Origin: VRUE01 sp044867645
GTDB lineage: Bacteria; Actinomycetota; Thermoleophilia; Solirubrobacterales; 70-9
DNA: 46,190 nucleotides
Reading direction: 5' to 3'
Assembly: GCA_044867645.1 (NCBI GenBank)
Contig: JBIOVI010000061.1
Span: 1 to 46,190 of the forward strand
Shown here: positions 7,995 through 16,095 of the stretch, piece after piece
Layout: each line of letters begins with the position of its first letter
How positions within the stretch are numbered: position 1 is the first letter of the stretch
Translations under genes and position numbers: made by a program
The notes under the pieces: model-generated
The model's input: only the letters and a program-made list of their open reading frames with translations
The model's database searches: none
Told to the model about the DNA's origin: nothing

Positions 7995-8834
7995 ATGGTC
8001 CTCAAACGCGTCATCCCCTGCCTCGACGTCGACGCCGGCCGCGTCGTCAAGGGCACCAACTTCGTCGGCCTGCGCGACGCAGGCGATCCGGTCGAGCTGG
8101 CCGAGCGCTACGACGCCGAGGGCGCGGACGAGCTGGTCTTCCTCGACATCACCGCCTCGCACGAAAAGCGCGAGACGATCGTCGAGCTGGCCCGCCGCAC
8201 CGCCGACAACGTCTTCATCCCCTTCACGATCGGCGGCGGCATCCGCTCGGTGCAGGACGCCCAGGCGGTGCTCGACGCCGGTGCAGACAAGGTCTCGGTG
8301 AACTCCTCCGCGCTGGCCCGTCCCGAGCTGTTGACCGAGCTCGGCGACCACTTCGGCGCCCAGTGCGTGGTTTTGGCAATCGACGCCGCCTCCTCTGCTC
8401 CCACCCAGCCGCGGGAATCGGATATGGACGCGACTGGGCTCCCGCGTCCGGGGGCGGCTCCGCGGTGGGATGTCTTTGTCAACGGCGGCCGCAAGCGGGT
8501 CGAGGAACGCGATGCCGTTTCGTGGGCCGAAGAGGCGGTCGAGCGCGGGGCGGGGGAGGTGCTGCTGACCAGCATGGATCGCGACGGCACGAACGACGGC
8601 TACGACATCGAGTTGACCCGCGCCGTCGCGGAGGCAGTCCCAGTGCCGGTCATCGCCTCGGGCGGTGCGGGCACGCTCGAGCACCTCAGCGAGGCAATCG
8701 CCGAGGGGCGCGCCGACGCCGTCCTCTGCGCCTCGATCTTCCACTACGGGACCTTCCGAGTGCGCGACGCAAAGCGCCACTTGGCAGGGGCGGGCATCCC
8801 CGTCCGTCCCATAGATGCGATCGCGCCTGAGTAA
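7995..8834 (+). CDS. hisF: Imidazole glycerol phosphate synthase, cyclase subunit
   Basis: 279 aa. Closes the imidazole ring using ammonia from HisH, releasing IGP and AICAR. The TIM barrel has Asp11 in VIPCLDVDAGRVVKG, PFTIGGGIRSV, and the second catalytic Asp in TSMDRDGTNDGYD. It is about 25 residues longer than the usual 250-255: an insert at about residues 131-155, rich in Pro, Ser and Ala, lies between VLAIDA and WDVFVNGGRK. The insert sits in the loop after beta-strand 5. It is the last gene of the his cluster; hisC and hisI/E are not in the window. Confidence 0.95.
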   Translation: MVLKRVIPCLDVDAGRVVKGTNFVGLRDAGDPVELAERYDAEGADELVFLDITASHEKRETIVELARRTADNVFIPFTIGGGIRSVQDAQAVLDAGADKVSVNSSALARPELLTELGDHFGAQCVVLAIDAASSAPTQPRESDMDATGLPRPGAAPRWDVFVNGGRKRVEERDAVSWAEEAVERGAGEVLLTSMDRDGTNDGYDIELTRAVAEAVPVPVIASGGAGTLEHLSEAIAEGRADAVLCASIFHYGTFRVRDAKRHLAGAGIPVRPIDAIAPE

Positions 8835-8858
8835 AACCTTGACAAACCGCAAGGGTTT
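8832..8858. repeat. Imperfect inverted repeat, weak terminator or operator
   Basis: AAAACCTTG and CAAGGGTTTT flank an 8-nt loop (ACAAACCG), with one extra G in the right arm. It overlaps the hisF stop and a TTGACA hexamer at 8839-8844. It could terminate the his transcript or form part of the next gene's promoter; the sequence does not decide. Confidence 0.35.
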
Positions 8859-8870
8859 TCGGACAGACTC
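8839..8870 (+). promoter_or_regulatory. Candidate promoter of the CCA-adding-type gene
   Basis: TTGACA at 8839-8844 and CAGACT at 8865-8870, which ends 6 nt before ATG 8877. The spacing of 20 nt is long, but the -10/start distance matches the leaderless pattern elsewhere in the window. It argues for ATG 8877 over the TTG at 8871. Confidence 0.4.
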
Positions 8871-8876
8871 TTGCCC

Positions 8877-9989
8877 ATGGATCCCATCGAGGACCCCGTA
8901 GGGGCACTACGCAGCGCTTATCCGGAGCTCGACGCCGTGCGTGTGGCGACCGAAGCCCCGGTCTACGTCGTTGGCGGGGCAGTACGTGACCTGCTGCTCG
9001 GCCGCGACCGCGCCGATCTCGACCTGGTCGTGCTCGGTGACGCCGCCACTCTCGCCAAGCAGCTGGGAGCGGAGGTGACCGAGCACGAGCAATTCGCCAC
9101 CGCAAAGGCGCGGCTCGATGGCCACGAGATCGACATAGCGACGGCGAGGGCTGAGACCTACGCGCACCCCGGCGCGCTGCCCGATGTCGAGCCGGCCGCC
9201 GACGTCGAGACGGACCTTCGGCGCCGCGACTTCACGATCAACGCAATGGCGGTGCCGCTGCGTGGCGAGCCCGAGCTGATCGACCCTCACGAGGGCCGTG
9301 CCGACCTGGAGGCAGGGCTGCTGCGGGTGCTGCACCCGCGCTCCTTCGAGGACGATCCGACTCGCGCCTTGCGCGCGGCCCGCTATGCGGCACGCTTCGG
9401 CTTTCGACTGGAGGCCGGCACCGCGGCGTTGATCGGCGAAGCCGACCTCGACACGGTCTCCACCGAGCGACGCCGAGCGGAGCTCTTGCAGCTCGCCGCC
9501 GAGCCCGAGGCCGCACGTGGCTTCCAGCTCCTCGACGAATGGGGCCTGGTTAGGTTGCGACCGGGCGGGGGCGAACTCGCGGCACGCGCGGCGAAATTGC
9601 TCGCGGCACCGCCCTGGCAGGGCTTCGCGCCCCGTGACCGGACCCTGCTCGCGGCGGCGCTCGGTCCGGCTGGCAGGGAGGAGGAGCTCGTCGCCGCCGA
9701 CCCGGAGCGTCCCTCGCAAGCGGTAGCCGTGGCGAGTATGCGCGACCCGGTTGAGCTGGCCCTGGCACGTAGTCTCGGCGCCGAGTGGCTCGACCGCTAC
9801 CTGCTCGAGTGGCAGCCGGTCTCCCTCGAGATCGACGGCGACGATCTGATCGTTGCCGGAGTGCCGGAGGGACCGGACATCGGCCGCGGCCTGGCCGCGG
9901 CCCTGCGCGGCAAGCTGGATGGCGAAATCTCCGGGCGGGACGAGGAGCTCGCCGCTGCCCTCGCCGCGGCGCGGGATACGACCGGCTGA
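8877..9989 (+). CDS. CCA-adding-type tRNA nucleotidyltransferase / poly(A) polymerase head domain protein
   Basis: 370 aa. Class-II nucleotidyltransferase head: VYVVGGAVRDLLLGRDRADLD with the metal-binding Asp pair in DLDLVV, then RRRDFTINAMAV and the RSFEDDPTRALRAARYAARF helix of the neck. Family members add CCA to tRNA or, in poly(A) polymerases, A-tails. No HD phosphohydrolase domain is present at the C-terminus, so it is shorter than many bacterial CCA enzymes. The start is the ATG at 8877, supported by the -10 box; an in-frame TTG lies 6 nt upstream. It overlaps pgeF by one base (TGATG). Confidence 0.85.
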   Translation: MDPIEDPVGALRSAYPELDAVRVATEAPVYVVGGAVRDLLLGRDRADLDLVVLGDAATLAKQLGAEVTEHEQFATAKARLDGHEIDIATARAETYAHPGALPDVEPAADVETDLRRRDFTINAMAVPLRGEPELIDPHEGRADLEAGLLRVLHPRSFEDDPTRALRAARYAARFGFRLEAGTAALIGEADLDTVSTERRRAELLQLAAEPEAARGFQLLDEWGLVRLRPGGGELAARAAKLLAAPPWQGFAPRDRTLLAAALGPAGREEELVAADPERPSQAVAVASMRDPVELALARSLGAEWLDRYLLEWQPVSLEIDGDDLIVAGVPEGPDIGRGLAAALRGKLDGEISGRDEELAAALAAARDTTG

Positions 9990-10747
9990 TGGAGTGGCGC
10001 GAGGCCGACGGGGTCGAGTGGCTCGAAGCCCGCCTGCCCGGCGCTCGGGTCGCCTTCTCGACCCGAGCCGGAGGGATCAGCAAAGCGCCCTTCGACAGCC
10101 TCAACCTCGGCATCCTCACCGACGACGAGCGCGACGCCGTGCTCGAGAACCGCCGCCGGCTCGCGATCGCCCTGGGCCGCGATCCAGAGCAAATCGCGGT
10201 CGGTCGCCAGGTGCATGGCGCCGAGCTCGCGATCCATGGCGGACCGCAGAAACCGAACTGGTTCGCGGGGCCCGGCGACGGCATCCCCGCGGTCGACGGT
10301 CATGTCGTCACCCAGCCGGGGCTAGCCGCCCTCGTCTTCACCGCCGACTGCCTGCCGGTGGCCCTCGCGGGACCGGGCGGGGCGGCGATGCTGCATTGCG
10401 GCTGGCGCGGGCTCGCCGCGGGCATCGTCGCCCGCGGGGCCGCCGCGGTGGGCGCGACCGACGCGGCAATTGGTCCCGGAATCGGGCCGTGCTGCTACCA
10501 AGTTGGGGAGGAGGTTCTCGCTGCCTTCAGTGGGCTGGGTGGCGACATCGCCGCCGGCGAGACCCTTGACCTGCCCGAGGTCTCGCGCTGCTTGCTGCGC
10601 GAAGCCGGCCTCGAGCGCATCGAGGCAGCAGGTCTCTGCACGAGCTGCGAGCGAGACCGGTTCTTTTCGCACCGTCGCGATTCGGGCCGCAGCGGTCGCC
10701 AGGCGGGCCTGGTCTGGCTCGAAGACGCCGAGCGCGGAGCGGGCTGA
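9989..10747 (+). CDS. pgeF: Peptidoglycan editing factor / multicopper-oxidase-like purine nucleoside enzyme (PgeF, YfiH, DUF152)
   Basis: 252 aa from an ATG overlapping the previous stop (TGATG). The family acts as purine nucleoside phosphorylase/adenosine deaminase and has been linked to correct muropeptide composition. The metal-site residues are visible: VGRQVHGAEL, FTADCLPVAL and MLHCGWRGLAAG, then IGPGIGPCCYQVG. It is located directly ahead of yggS and sepF, the common actinobacterial/firmicute division-cluster order (ylmD-ylmE-ylmF). Confidence 0.93.
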   Translation: MEWREADGVEWLEARLPGARVAFSTRAGGISKAPFDSLNLGILTDDERDAVLENRRRLAIALGRDPEQIAVGRQVHGAELAIHGGPQKPNWFAGPGDGIPAVDGHVVTQPGLAALVFTADCLPVALAGPGGAAMLHCGWRGLAAGIVARGAAAVGATDAAIGPGIGPCCYQVGEEVLAAFSGLGGDIAAGETLDLPEVSRCLLREAGLERIEAAGLCTSCERDRFFSHRRDSGRSGRQAGLVWLEDAERGAG

Positions 10748-10749
10748 GG

Positions 10750-11382
10750 ATGCCGGGCCTCATTCACGGCCTCGACCCCAGCAGGATCGCTGCCAATCTG
10801 GAGCGAGTGCGAGAGCGGGCGGGGGAGGGGGTCGAGATCCTCGCCGCCAGCAAGTATGTGCCGCTGGAGGAGATGGAGGCCCTCGCCGAGGCGGGGGTCG
10901 AGCTGGTCGGTGAGAACCGCCAGCAGGATCTGGCCGCCAAGCACGCGCGCTGGGGCGACGCCTTCCAGTGGGACTTCATCGGCAACCTGCAGAGCCGCAA
11001 GGTGAAGCTCGTCCTGCCGTTCTGCCGCCTGATCCATTCCGTCGCGACGAATTCGGCGCTCGAGCAACTGGGCCGCCACGGCAGTCCAGACGTCGAGGTC
11101 CTGGTCGAGGTCAACGTTGCCGGCGAGGAGGGCAAGGGCGGCGTCGCGCCGGAGGATCTAGGTCGCTTCCTCGAGCGCTGCCCGGTCCGGGTCTCCGGCC
11201 TGATGACGATGCCCCCGTTCAGCCTCGACCCCGAGGACTCGCGACCCCATTTCGCCTCTCTGGCCGAGCTGGCGGCTGCTCACGGGTTGAGCCGACTCTC
11301 GATGGGCACCTCGCAGGACTGGCCGGTAGCCGTCGAGGAGGGGGCGACGATAATCCGGCTGGGAACGGCTCTCTACATATAG
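10750..11382 (+). CDS. YggS-family pyridoxal phosphate homeostasis protein
   Basis: 210 aa, fold-type III PLP-binding TIM-barrel protein (YggS/PROSC/YlmE) involved in PLP homeostasis. The PLP lysine is in ILAASKYVPLEEM; GENRQQDLAAKH, WDFIGNLQSRKVK, MTMPPF and LSMGTSQDWPVAVEEGAT are typical of the family. It starts 2 nt after pgeF. The usual C-terminal FG (RIGxxIFG) is replaced by RLGTALYI at the stop, slightly shorter than most relatives. Confidence 0.93.
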   Translation: MPGLIHGLDPSRIAANLERVRERAGEGVEILAASKYVPLEEMEALAEAGVELVGENRQQDLAAKHARWGDAFQWDFIGNLQSRKVKLVLPFCRLIHSVATNSALEQLGRHGSPDVEVLVEVNVAGEEGKGGVAPEDLGRFLERCPVRVSGLMTMPPFSLDPEDSRPHFASLAELAAAHGLSRLSMGTSQDWPVAVEEGATIIRLGTALYI

Positions 11383-11387
11383 GCCCT

Positions 11388-11471
11388 CGGCCGGCCGGTC
11401 CTGTCGCGGGGAGAGGGCGCCCGCCTCGCCCGGCGGACACCCTCGTCCCCACGCCAGCCGCCGGAGAGGCC
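11388..11471. repeat. Palindromic repeat, copy A
   Basis: First of three copies (others at 16963-17037 and 27273-27350) sharing GGTCCTGTCGCGGGGAG on the left and CTCGTCCCCACGCCA on the right, around a variable stem. In this copy the stem is GGGCGCCCGCC paired with GGCGGACACCC. It lies between yggS and sepF. Confidence 0.65.
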
Positions 11472-11516
11472 ATAATCAGTGGAGGAATCGGTCCGTCCAA
11501 GCCGAATGATCCGAGC

Positions 11517-12053
11517 ATGGCACTACGTGACACGTGGCATAGAGCGCTGGTCTATTTCGGGCTGGCCGAAGAGCATGAGCACGGTCCCGAGTACGAGGAC
11601 GACTTCGTAGACGCTGACGATGAGGACTTCGATGTGCGCCGCGAGTCCGGCCAGGTGAGGCGACTGCCGACCTCGCGCCGCTCCCGTCGCGACGAGATCG
11701 ACGACATCTTCGCCGACGACGAGCCCATCTCCGCCTCCCGCACCCGCACGCTGCGACCGGTGGGCGAGGACTCCGACGTCAAAGTCCACCTCGTCATTCC
11801 CCGCAACTTCAACGACGCCCAACAGGTCGCCGATCAGTTCAAGCGCTCGGTTCCGGTCATCCTCAACCTGCAGACGACCGATCACGAGCTCTCTAAGCGG
11901 ATGATCGACTTCTGCTCCGGCCTCACCTACGCGCTGGATGGCGGCATGCAGCGGATCGCCGAGAAGATCTTCCTGCTCACGCCGCGCAACGTCGAGGTCT
12001 CCGCCGAGGAGAAGGCGCGGCTGCTCGACAAAGGCTTCTTCAACCAGTCCTAG
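11517..12053 (+). CDS. sepF: Cell division protein SepF
   Basis: 178 aa. Membrane-tethering partner of FtsZ that assembles at the division ring. The N-terminal MALRDTWHRALVYFGLAEE is the membrane-binding amphipathic helix, followed by an acidic linker (about 20-70) and the SepF core from about residue 88 (VHLVIPRNFNDAQQVAD, then DFCSGLTYALDGGMQRIAEKIFLLTP). The start is the ATG at 11517; the frame is open upstream across copy A of the repeat but without protein-like sequence. Neighbours pgeF and yggS match the conserved division cluster. Confidence 0.95.
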   Translation: MALRDTWHRALVYFGLAEEHEHGPEYEDDFVDADDEDFDVRRESGQVRRLPTSRRSRRDEIDDIFADDEPISASRTRTLRPVGEDSDVKVHLVIPRNFNDAQQVADQFKRSVPVILNLQTTDHELSKRMIDFCSGLTYALDGGMQRIAEKIFLLTPRNVEVSAEEKARLLDKGFFNQS

Positions 12054-12072
12054 TCGCCGCGCCCCGGCCGCA

Positions 12073-12111
12073 GTTCACAGCTGGGTCACGCGATCTTCAC
12101 GTCGCGTCAAC
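12073..12111 (+). promoter_or_regulatory. PHO box upstream of alkaline phosphatase
   Basis: Four direct repeats at exact 11-nt spacing: GTTCAC (12073), GGTCAC (12084), CTTCAC (12095), GTCAAC (12106). This matches the Streptomyces PhoP box architecture (11-nt units with a GTTCACC-like core). It lies 108 nt before the phosphatase start. A TANNNT box (TACGTT, 12177-12182) and an AAGGAG ribosome site (12208-12213) lie further down. Confidence 0.65.
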
Positions 12112-12218
12112 GTCGCTGCCACGGAATCGTCACCCGCCAGCAACTGCCTCGCCACATCGCGCTGTAACCCCGCTCCTACGTTGCGGCTGACTCGTCAAAC
12201 CGCAATCAAGGAGACAAG

Positions 12219-13628
12219 ATGAAGCGCAGACGTCTCGCCGCGGCGCTCGCCGCGGCAATGTCCGTCGCAGCTATCGGCGCCGGCACCGCCGTCGCCACGG
12301 GTTTCTTCTCCCACCACCACCGGGACGCGACCGAGCAGGCGCTCGCCGCGGCCCTCTACGACCGTAGCCCGAAGAACGTGATCTTCCTGCTCGGGGACGG
12401 GATGGGAACCCAGGAGATCACCGCCGCCCGCTACTACCAGGGCGTCGAGAACGAGCTCAACGTGGACCGGATGCCGTTCACCGGCTTCGACACGACCTGG
12501 TCGGTGAAGCCGGCCGCCGCACCGCCGTACCTGCCGGACTACGACCCCGACTCGGCCTCGACCGGGACGATGTGGGCGACGGGTCAGAAGACCCTCGACG
12601 AGCGGATCTCCCAGGGGCCGAGCAGCGACATCAGCGTCCCCGGCGCAACTCTGAAGACGGTGCTTGAGATCGCCCAGAAAAAGGGAATGAAGGTCGGCAA
12701 CGTATCGACCGCCGAGATCACCGACGCCACCCCGGCGGTGCTCGCCTCGCACATCTCGCTGCGCGGCTGTCAGGGCCCGGCGAACATGGGGGCGTGCCCG
12801 CTGGAGACCAAGGCCGCCGGCGGTCTCGGCTCGATAGCGGAGCAGGAGGTCGACCACAAAGTGGACGTGCTCCTCGGCGGCGGTCGCGGGCGCTTCGAGC
12901 AGACGATCGCCGGCGGTCCCGACACCGGCAAAACGGTCGTCCAGTCGGCTCAGGCCAAGGGCTACCAGTACGTCACCGACGCCGCCGGCCTGAACGCCGT
13001 CACCAGCAACAAAAAACCGCTGCTCGGACTGTTCAGCAGCGGCAACATGTCGCTGGAGTGGAGCGGGCCCGCCGCATCGCTAGGCAAGGGCAACGCCCCG
13101 ACCGCCTGCAGCGAGAACCGGCGACCGGCCAACGAGCCGAGCCTCGCCGCGATGACGGACAAGGCGATCGACCTGCTCGACAACAAGAAGGGCTTCTTCC
13201 TTCAGGTCGAGGGCGCCTCGATCGACAAGCAGGACCACGCCACCAATGCCTGTGGCCAAATCGGCGAGACGGTCGCCTTCGACGAAGCGATCGGCGTCGC
13301 CCTCGACTACCAGAGGTGGCACCCCGACACGCTGGTCGTCGTCACCGCGGATCACTCTCACACGAGCCAGATCGTCTCCGAGGACGCCGCGGGAACGGGC
13401 CTGCCGACCGGTTACTCGACCAACCTGCTGACCAAGGACGGGCAGACCATGAGCCTGACCTACGGGACGGCGGGATACGGCAACGCCCCCGGCGCGCCCC
13501 CGGTCGCAGTGCCGCCGAGTCAGCAACACACCGGCGCGGCGGTCCCTGTCTGGGGCAGCGGCCCGGGCTCGCTCGACGTGCTTGGGACCAACGACCACAC
13601 GGATCTGTTCGAGACGCTGGGAGGCTGA
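12219..13628 (+). CDS. phoA: Secreted alkaline phosphatase
   Basis: 469 aa, exported, hydrolyses phosphomonoesters outside the membrane. The first 27 residues are a signal peptide: MKRRR, a hydrophobic Ala-rich core and an Ala-Thr-Ala region; the RRRL could serve Tat or Sec. Metal and active-site motifs are NVIFLLGDGMG (Asp60), DSASTG with nucleophile Ser112, VEGASIDKQDHA, VTADHSHTSQ and QQHTGAAVPVWG. The length fits the E. coli PhoA class. It is preceded by four PHO-box repeats, so phosphate-starvation control through a PhoP-like regulator is likely. The stop is followed by a 163-nt non-coding gap with a long hairpin. Confidence 0.95.
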   Translation: MKRRRLAAALAAAMSVAAIGAGTAVATGFFSHHHRDATEQALAAALYDRSPKNVIFLLGDGMGTQEITAARYYQGVENELNVDRMPFTGFDTTWSVKPAAAPPYLPDYDPDSASTGTMWATGQKTLDERISQGPSSDISVPGATLKTVLEIAQKKGMKVGNVSTAEITDATPAVLASHISLRGCQGPANMGACPLETKAAGGLGSIAEQEVDHKVDVLLGGGRGRFEQTIAGGPDTGKTVVQSAQAKGYQYVTDAAGLNAVTSNKKPLLGLFSSGNMSLEWSGPAASLGKGNAPTACSENRRPANEPSLAAMTDKAIDLLDNKKGFFLQVEGASIDKQDHATNACGQIGETVAFDEAIGVALDYQRWHPDTLVVVTADHSHTSQIVSEDAAGTGLPTGYSTNLLTKDGQTMSLTYGTAGYGNAPGAPPVAVPPSQQHTGAAVPVWGSGPGSLDVLGTNDHTDLFETLGG

Positions 13629-13656
13629 TGAGCTAGCTGAGCAGCAGCTGCATATG

Positions 13657-13764
13657 GGAGGGTCGGGTGCCCCTCACGCTCAACTTTTTCGGTGAAGCGC
13701 CAGCGGCGTCCGCCAACGCGACACCGAAAAAGTACAAGCCGCTTAGAGGGGCACCCGACCCTCC
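13657..13764. repeat. Nested inverted repeat (108 nt)
   Basis: Outer arms of 19 nt are perfectly complementary (13657-13675 and 13746-13764; GGAGGGTCGGGTGCCCCTC). Inner arms of 12 nt are also perfect (13683-13694 and 13722-13733; ACTTTTTCGGTG). They fill the gap between the phosphatase gene and proC. A bidirectional terminator, a structured RNA or a non-autonomous mobile element are all possible. Confidence 0.7.
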
Positions 13765-13778
13765 TGGTCAGCCGCTAC

Positions 13779-13784
13779 TAGGCT
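13779..13784 (+). promoter_or_regulatory. Leaderless -10 box of proC
   Basis: TAGGCT ends 7 nt before the GTG start of proC, directly after the nested hairpin. No Shine-Dalgarno sequence lies in between. Confidence 0.45.
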
Positions 13785-13791
13785 GCGCAGC

Positions 13792-14532
13792 GTGATCGTT
13801 GGCTTCTGTGGAGCTGGGAACATGGCTGCGGCCATTGCCAGGGGCTGGGCCGGGCAGTGGGAGCAGATGCTGTTCTTCGATCCGGACTCCGCGAGGGCTC
13901 GCAAGCTGGCCGGGGACCTTGGCGGCGAAGCTGTCGAGTCCAACGGGCAACTAGCGGAACGAGCCGATGTCGTGCTCCTTGCGGTTAAGCCGGATGCCCT
14001 TCAGCGGGCAGCCGGTGAACTGGTAGGCGCAGAATCGGTCATCTCGATCTTGGGGGCCACCCCCTTGGAGAAGGTACAAGCTGCATTCCCCAACGCCGAG
14101 GTCGGTCGGGTAATGCCCAACGTCGCAGTGGAGGTGGGTGGCGGTGTGCTTTGCATTGCGGGGGAGTTCAGTTCAGAGATCCGAGAGAAGCTGAGCGTTC
14201 TCGGGTCTGTCGTTGAACTGCCCGACTCGCAATTCGACATCGCCACCGCGTTGATGGCCTGCTCACCGGCGTATTTTGCATTGGTGGCGGAGGCCCTCGC
14301 CGCGGCGGGCATCGGCGAGGGCTTGGACCAGGATCTGGTCGAAAAACTGGTCGTCGAGACCGCCGCAGGCGCTGGATCGCTGATGCGCATCCGTCGCCCA
14401 GCCGACGTTCGAGTCTCCGTCACCTCGCCGGGGGGCAGCACCGAAGCCGGGTTGGACGCACTCGACCGCGAAGGCGCTCGCGCTGCCTTCCAGGCTGCCG
14501 TACGGGCCTCTTTGGATCGGATGCGGGGGTGA
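13792..14532 (+). CDS. proC: Pyrroline-5-carboxylate reductase
   Basis: 246 aa from GTG. NAD(P)H-dependent reduction of P5C to proline, the last step of proline synthesis. The Rossmann motif is IVGFCGAGNMAAAIARG. VVLLAVKPDAL, GRVMPNVAVEVGGG and the C-terminal VTSPGGSTEAGLDAL signature are all present. Slightly shorter than the usual 260-280 aa. It overlaps the following YggT gene. Confidence 0.95.
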   Translation: MIVGFCGAGNMAAAIARGWAGQWEQMLFFDPDSARARKLAGDLGGEAVESNGQLAERADVVLLAVKPDALQRAAGELVGAESVISILGATPLEKVQAAFPNAEVGRVMPNVAVEVGGGVLCIAGEFSSEIREKLSVLGSVVELPDSQFDIATALMACSPAYFALVAEALAAAGIGEGLDQDLVEKLVVETAAGAGSLMRIRRPADVRVSVTSPGGSTEAGLDALDREGARAAFQAAVRASLDRMRG

Positions 14533-14831
14533 TGCTGCTTGCGATTTCCCGCAACGACGTCGCCGACTACGTCGGCGCGCTCTTCCTCGTCTACATCATC
14601 CTGATCTTCCTCAACGTGCTCAGCTCCTGGATCCCGCGCATGCCGTACAACCGCTGGCTGCGCGCCACGCTCGACTTCATCACCGAGACGACCGATCCGT
14701 ATCTCAACCTCTTCCGGCGCCTGCTCCCACCGCTCGGCGGCGGTGGCTTTGCGCTCGATCTCAGCCCGATCCTCGGAGTCATCCTGCTTTTCATCGTGCG
14801 CGGCCTGCTCGTTGGCCTGATCTCAGGGTGA
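14532..14831 (+). CDS. YggT-family membrane protein
   Basis: 99 aa. Two hydrophobic segments (about 12-34 and 78-98) flank a conserved central part with SWIPRMPYNRWLRATLDFITETTDPYLNLFRRLLPP, the YggT signature. The family is inner-membrane, often found beside proC/sepF, with proposed roles in osmotic stress or division; the molecular function is not established. The ATG at 14532 overlaps the proC stop; a GTG three nt upstream is the alternative. The stop overlaps the lspA start (4 bp). Confidence 0.88.
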   Translation: MLLAISRNDVADYVGALFLVYIILIFLNVLSSWIPRMPYNRWLRATLDFITETTDPYLNLFRRLLPPLGGGGFALDLSPILGVILLFIVRGLLVGLISG

Positions 14832-15292
14832 GCAACGGATCCGATCGCCCCTGGCGCCTGGCCGGCGTGCTCTGCGGACTCGTCGTCGTCCTCGATCAGG
14901 GTGCAAAGGCGCTCGTCGAGGCCCATCTGGTCCCGGGCGAGCACGTCGAGATCGTCGGCCCGCTCGGCCTCACCCTCGCTCACAACCGGGGCGTTGCCTT
15001 CGGCCTCGCCAGCGGCGGCGGCGCGGTGCTGATCGCGCTCACCTTGGTCGCGCTGCTCTTCGTCGGCGTTCTCTTCGCGCGCAATCCGTGCCGACCGGGG
15101 ATGTGGATCGCGGTCGGTCTCCTCGCCGGTGGTGCCCTAGGCAATCTCGCCGACCGGGTGCGCGCGGGTGCCGTCACCGACTACGTCGATTTGCTCAGCT
15201 GGCCTCCTTTCAACCTGGCCGACGTCGCGATCACCCTCGGCGTGATCGTCCTGGCCCTCAGCTACATGCGCGAGATGGACACCCGTGGGTGA
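14828..15292 (+). CDS. lspA: Lipoprotein signal peptidase (signal peptidase II)
   Basis: 154 aa from GTG. Integral membrane aspartyl protease that removes the signal peptide of diacylglyceryl-prolipoproteins. Four membrane segments are visible. Family motifs are LDQGAKALVE, HNRGVAFGLASG, GGALGNLADRVRAGAVTDYVD with the first catalytic Asp, and FNLADVAITLG with the second. It is translationally coupled to yggT (GTGA overlap) and overlaps the next gene by 8 bp. Confidence 0.95.
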   Translation: MSNGSDRPWRLAGVLCGLVVVLDQGAKALVEAHLVPGEHVEIVGPLGLTLAHNRGVAFGLASGGGAVLIALTLVALLFVGVLFARNPCRPGMWIAVGLLAGGALGNLADRVRAGAVTDYVDLLSWPPFNLADVAITLGVIVLALSYMREMDTRG

Positions 15293-15962
15293 GGAACTAC
15301 GCATCGTCCACCTCGACGAGGTGCTCGCCGTGGTCGACAAGCCCGCCGGCCTGGTCGTCCACCCGGCGCCCTCGCACAGCGGCACCACGATGGTCGACGA
15401 GCTGGGGAAGATCCTGGGCGGAGGAGCCGACCCGGAGCGCCCCGGCATCGTCCACCGCCTCGACAAGGAGACCAGCGGGCTGCTGGTCGTTGCCCGCGAC
15501 GATCGGACCCACGCCGCCCTCCAGCGGCAGGTTCAGCGACGTGAGGTCGAGCGCGTCTACCTGGCCATGGCGGAGGGCCGCCTTGGGTCCCGGACGGGGA
15601 CGATCGACGCGCCGATCGGCCGCGCCTCGCGACAGCGCCACCGGATGGCCGTCTCCGGTGCCGCCTCGCGACAGGCTCGTACCCATTTCGAGGTGCTGGA
15701 GCTGCTCAGCGCCGAGACCTACCTGGAGGCTCGCCTCGAGACCGGGCGCACCCATCAGATCCGCGCCCATTTCGCGGCGATCGGCCATCCGCTGCTTGGC
15801 GACCCGACCTACGGCGGACCGGAAAAGTACGAGCTAAGCCGGCAATTTCTGCATGCCCACAGGCTTGCCTTTGCCCATCCGGCCAGCGGCGTGGCGATGA
15901 GCTTCCGCTCCGAGCTGCCGACCGACCTACAAGCGGCGCTCGATGCCGCCCGCGCCGCCTAA
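15285..15962 (+). CDS. RluD/RluA-family pseudouridine synthase lacking S4 domain
   Basis: 225 aa from GTG. Converts specific uridines of rRNA (or tRNA) to pseudouridine. The catalytic Asp is in IVHRLDKETSGLLVVA; other signatures are VVDKPAGLVVHP, ARLETGRTHQIRAHFAAIGHPLLGD and FLHAHRLAFAHP. The N-terminal S4 RNA-binding domain of typical RluD (about 300-325 aa) is missing. The frame has no room for it because it overlaps lspA, so this is a natural short form. The gene order lspA-rluD is very common. Confidence 0.9.
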   Translation: MGEELRIVHLDEVLAVVDKPAGLVVHPAPSHSGTTMVDELGKILGGGADPERPGIVHRLDKETSGLLVVARDDRTHAALQRQVQRREVERVYLAMAEGRLGSRTGTIDAPIGRASRQRHRMAVSGAASRQARTHFEVLELLSAETYLEARLETGRTHQIRAHFAAIGHPLLGDPTYGGPEKYELSRQFLHAHRLAFAHPASGVAMSFRSELPTDLQAALDAARAA

Positions 15963-16095
15963 ACCGGCACTCCACACTACAATTCCTCCGTTCAAACCGA
16001 CCCCCGTCGGAGCCACCCCGGATCCTGACCGGCCACGAGGCCGAGTCCCCGGCTAGGACGGCGGGGCTTCACGCCAAAATCAAGGAGATGTCGTC

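Noticed and set aside
8832..8858. AAAACCTTG/CAAGGGTTTT repeat as a clear rho-independent terminator
   Set aside because: The arms are unequal and AT-rich at the base and the site overlaps a TTGACA box, so a terminator call is not secure; listed only as an ambiguous inverted repeat.
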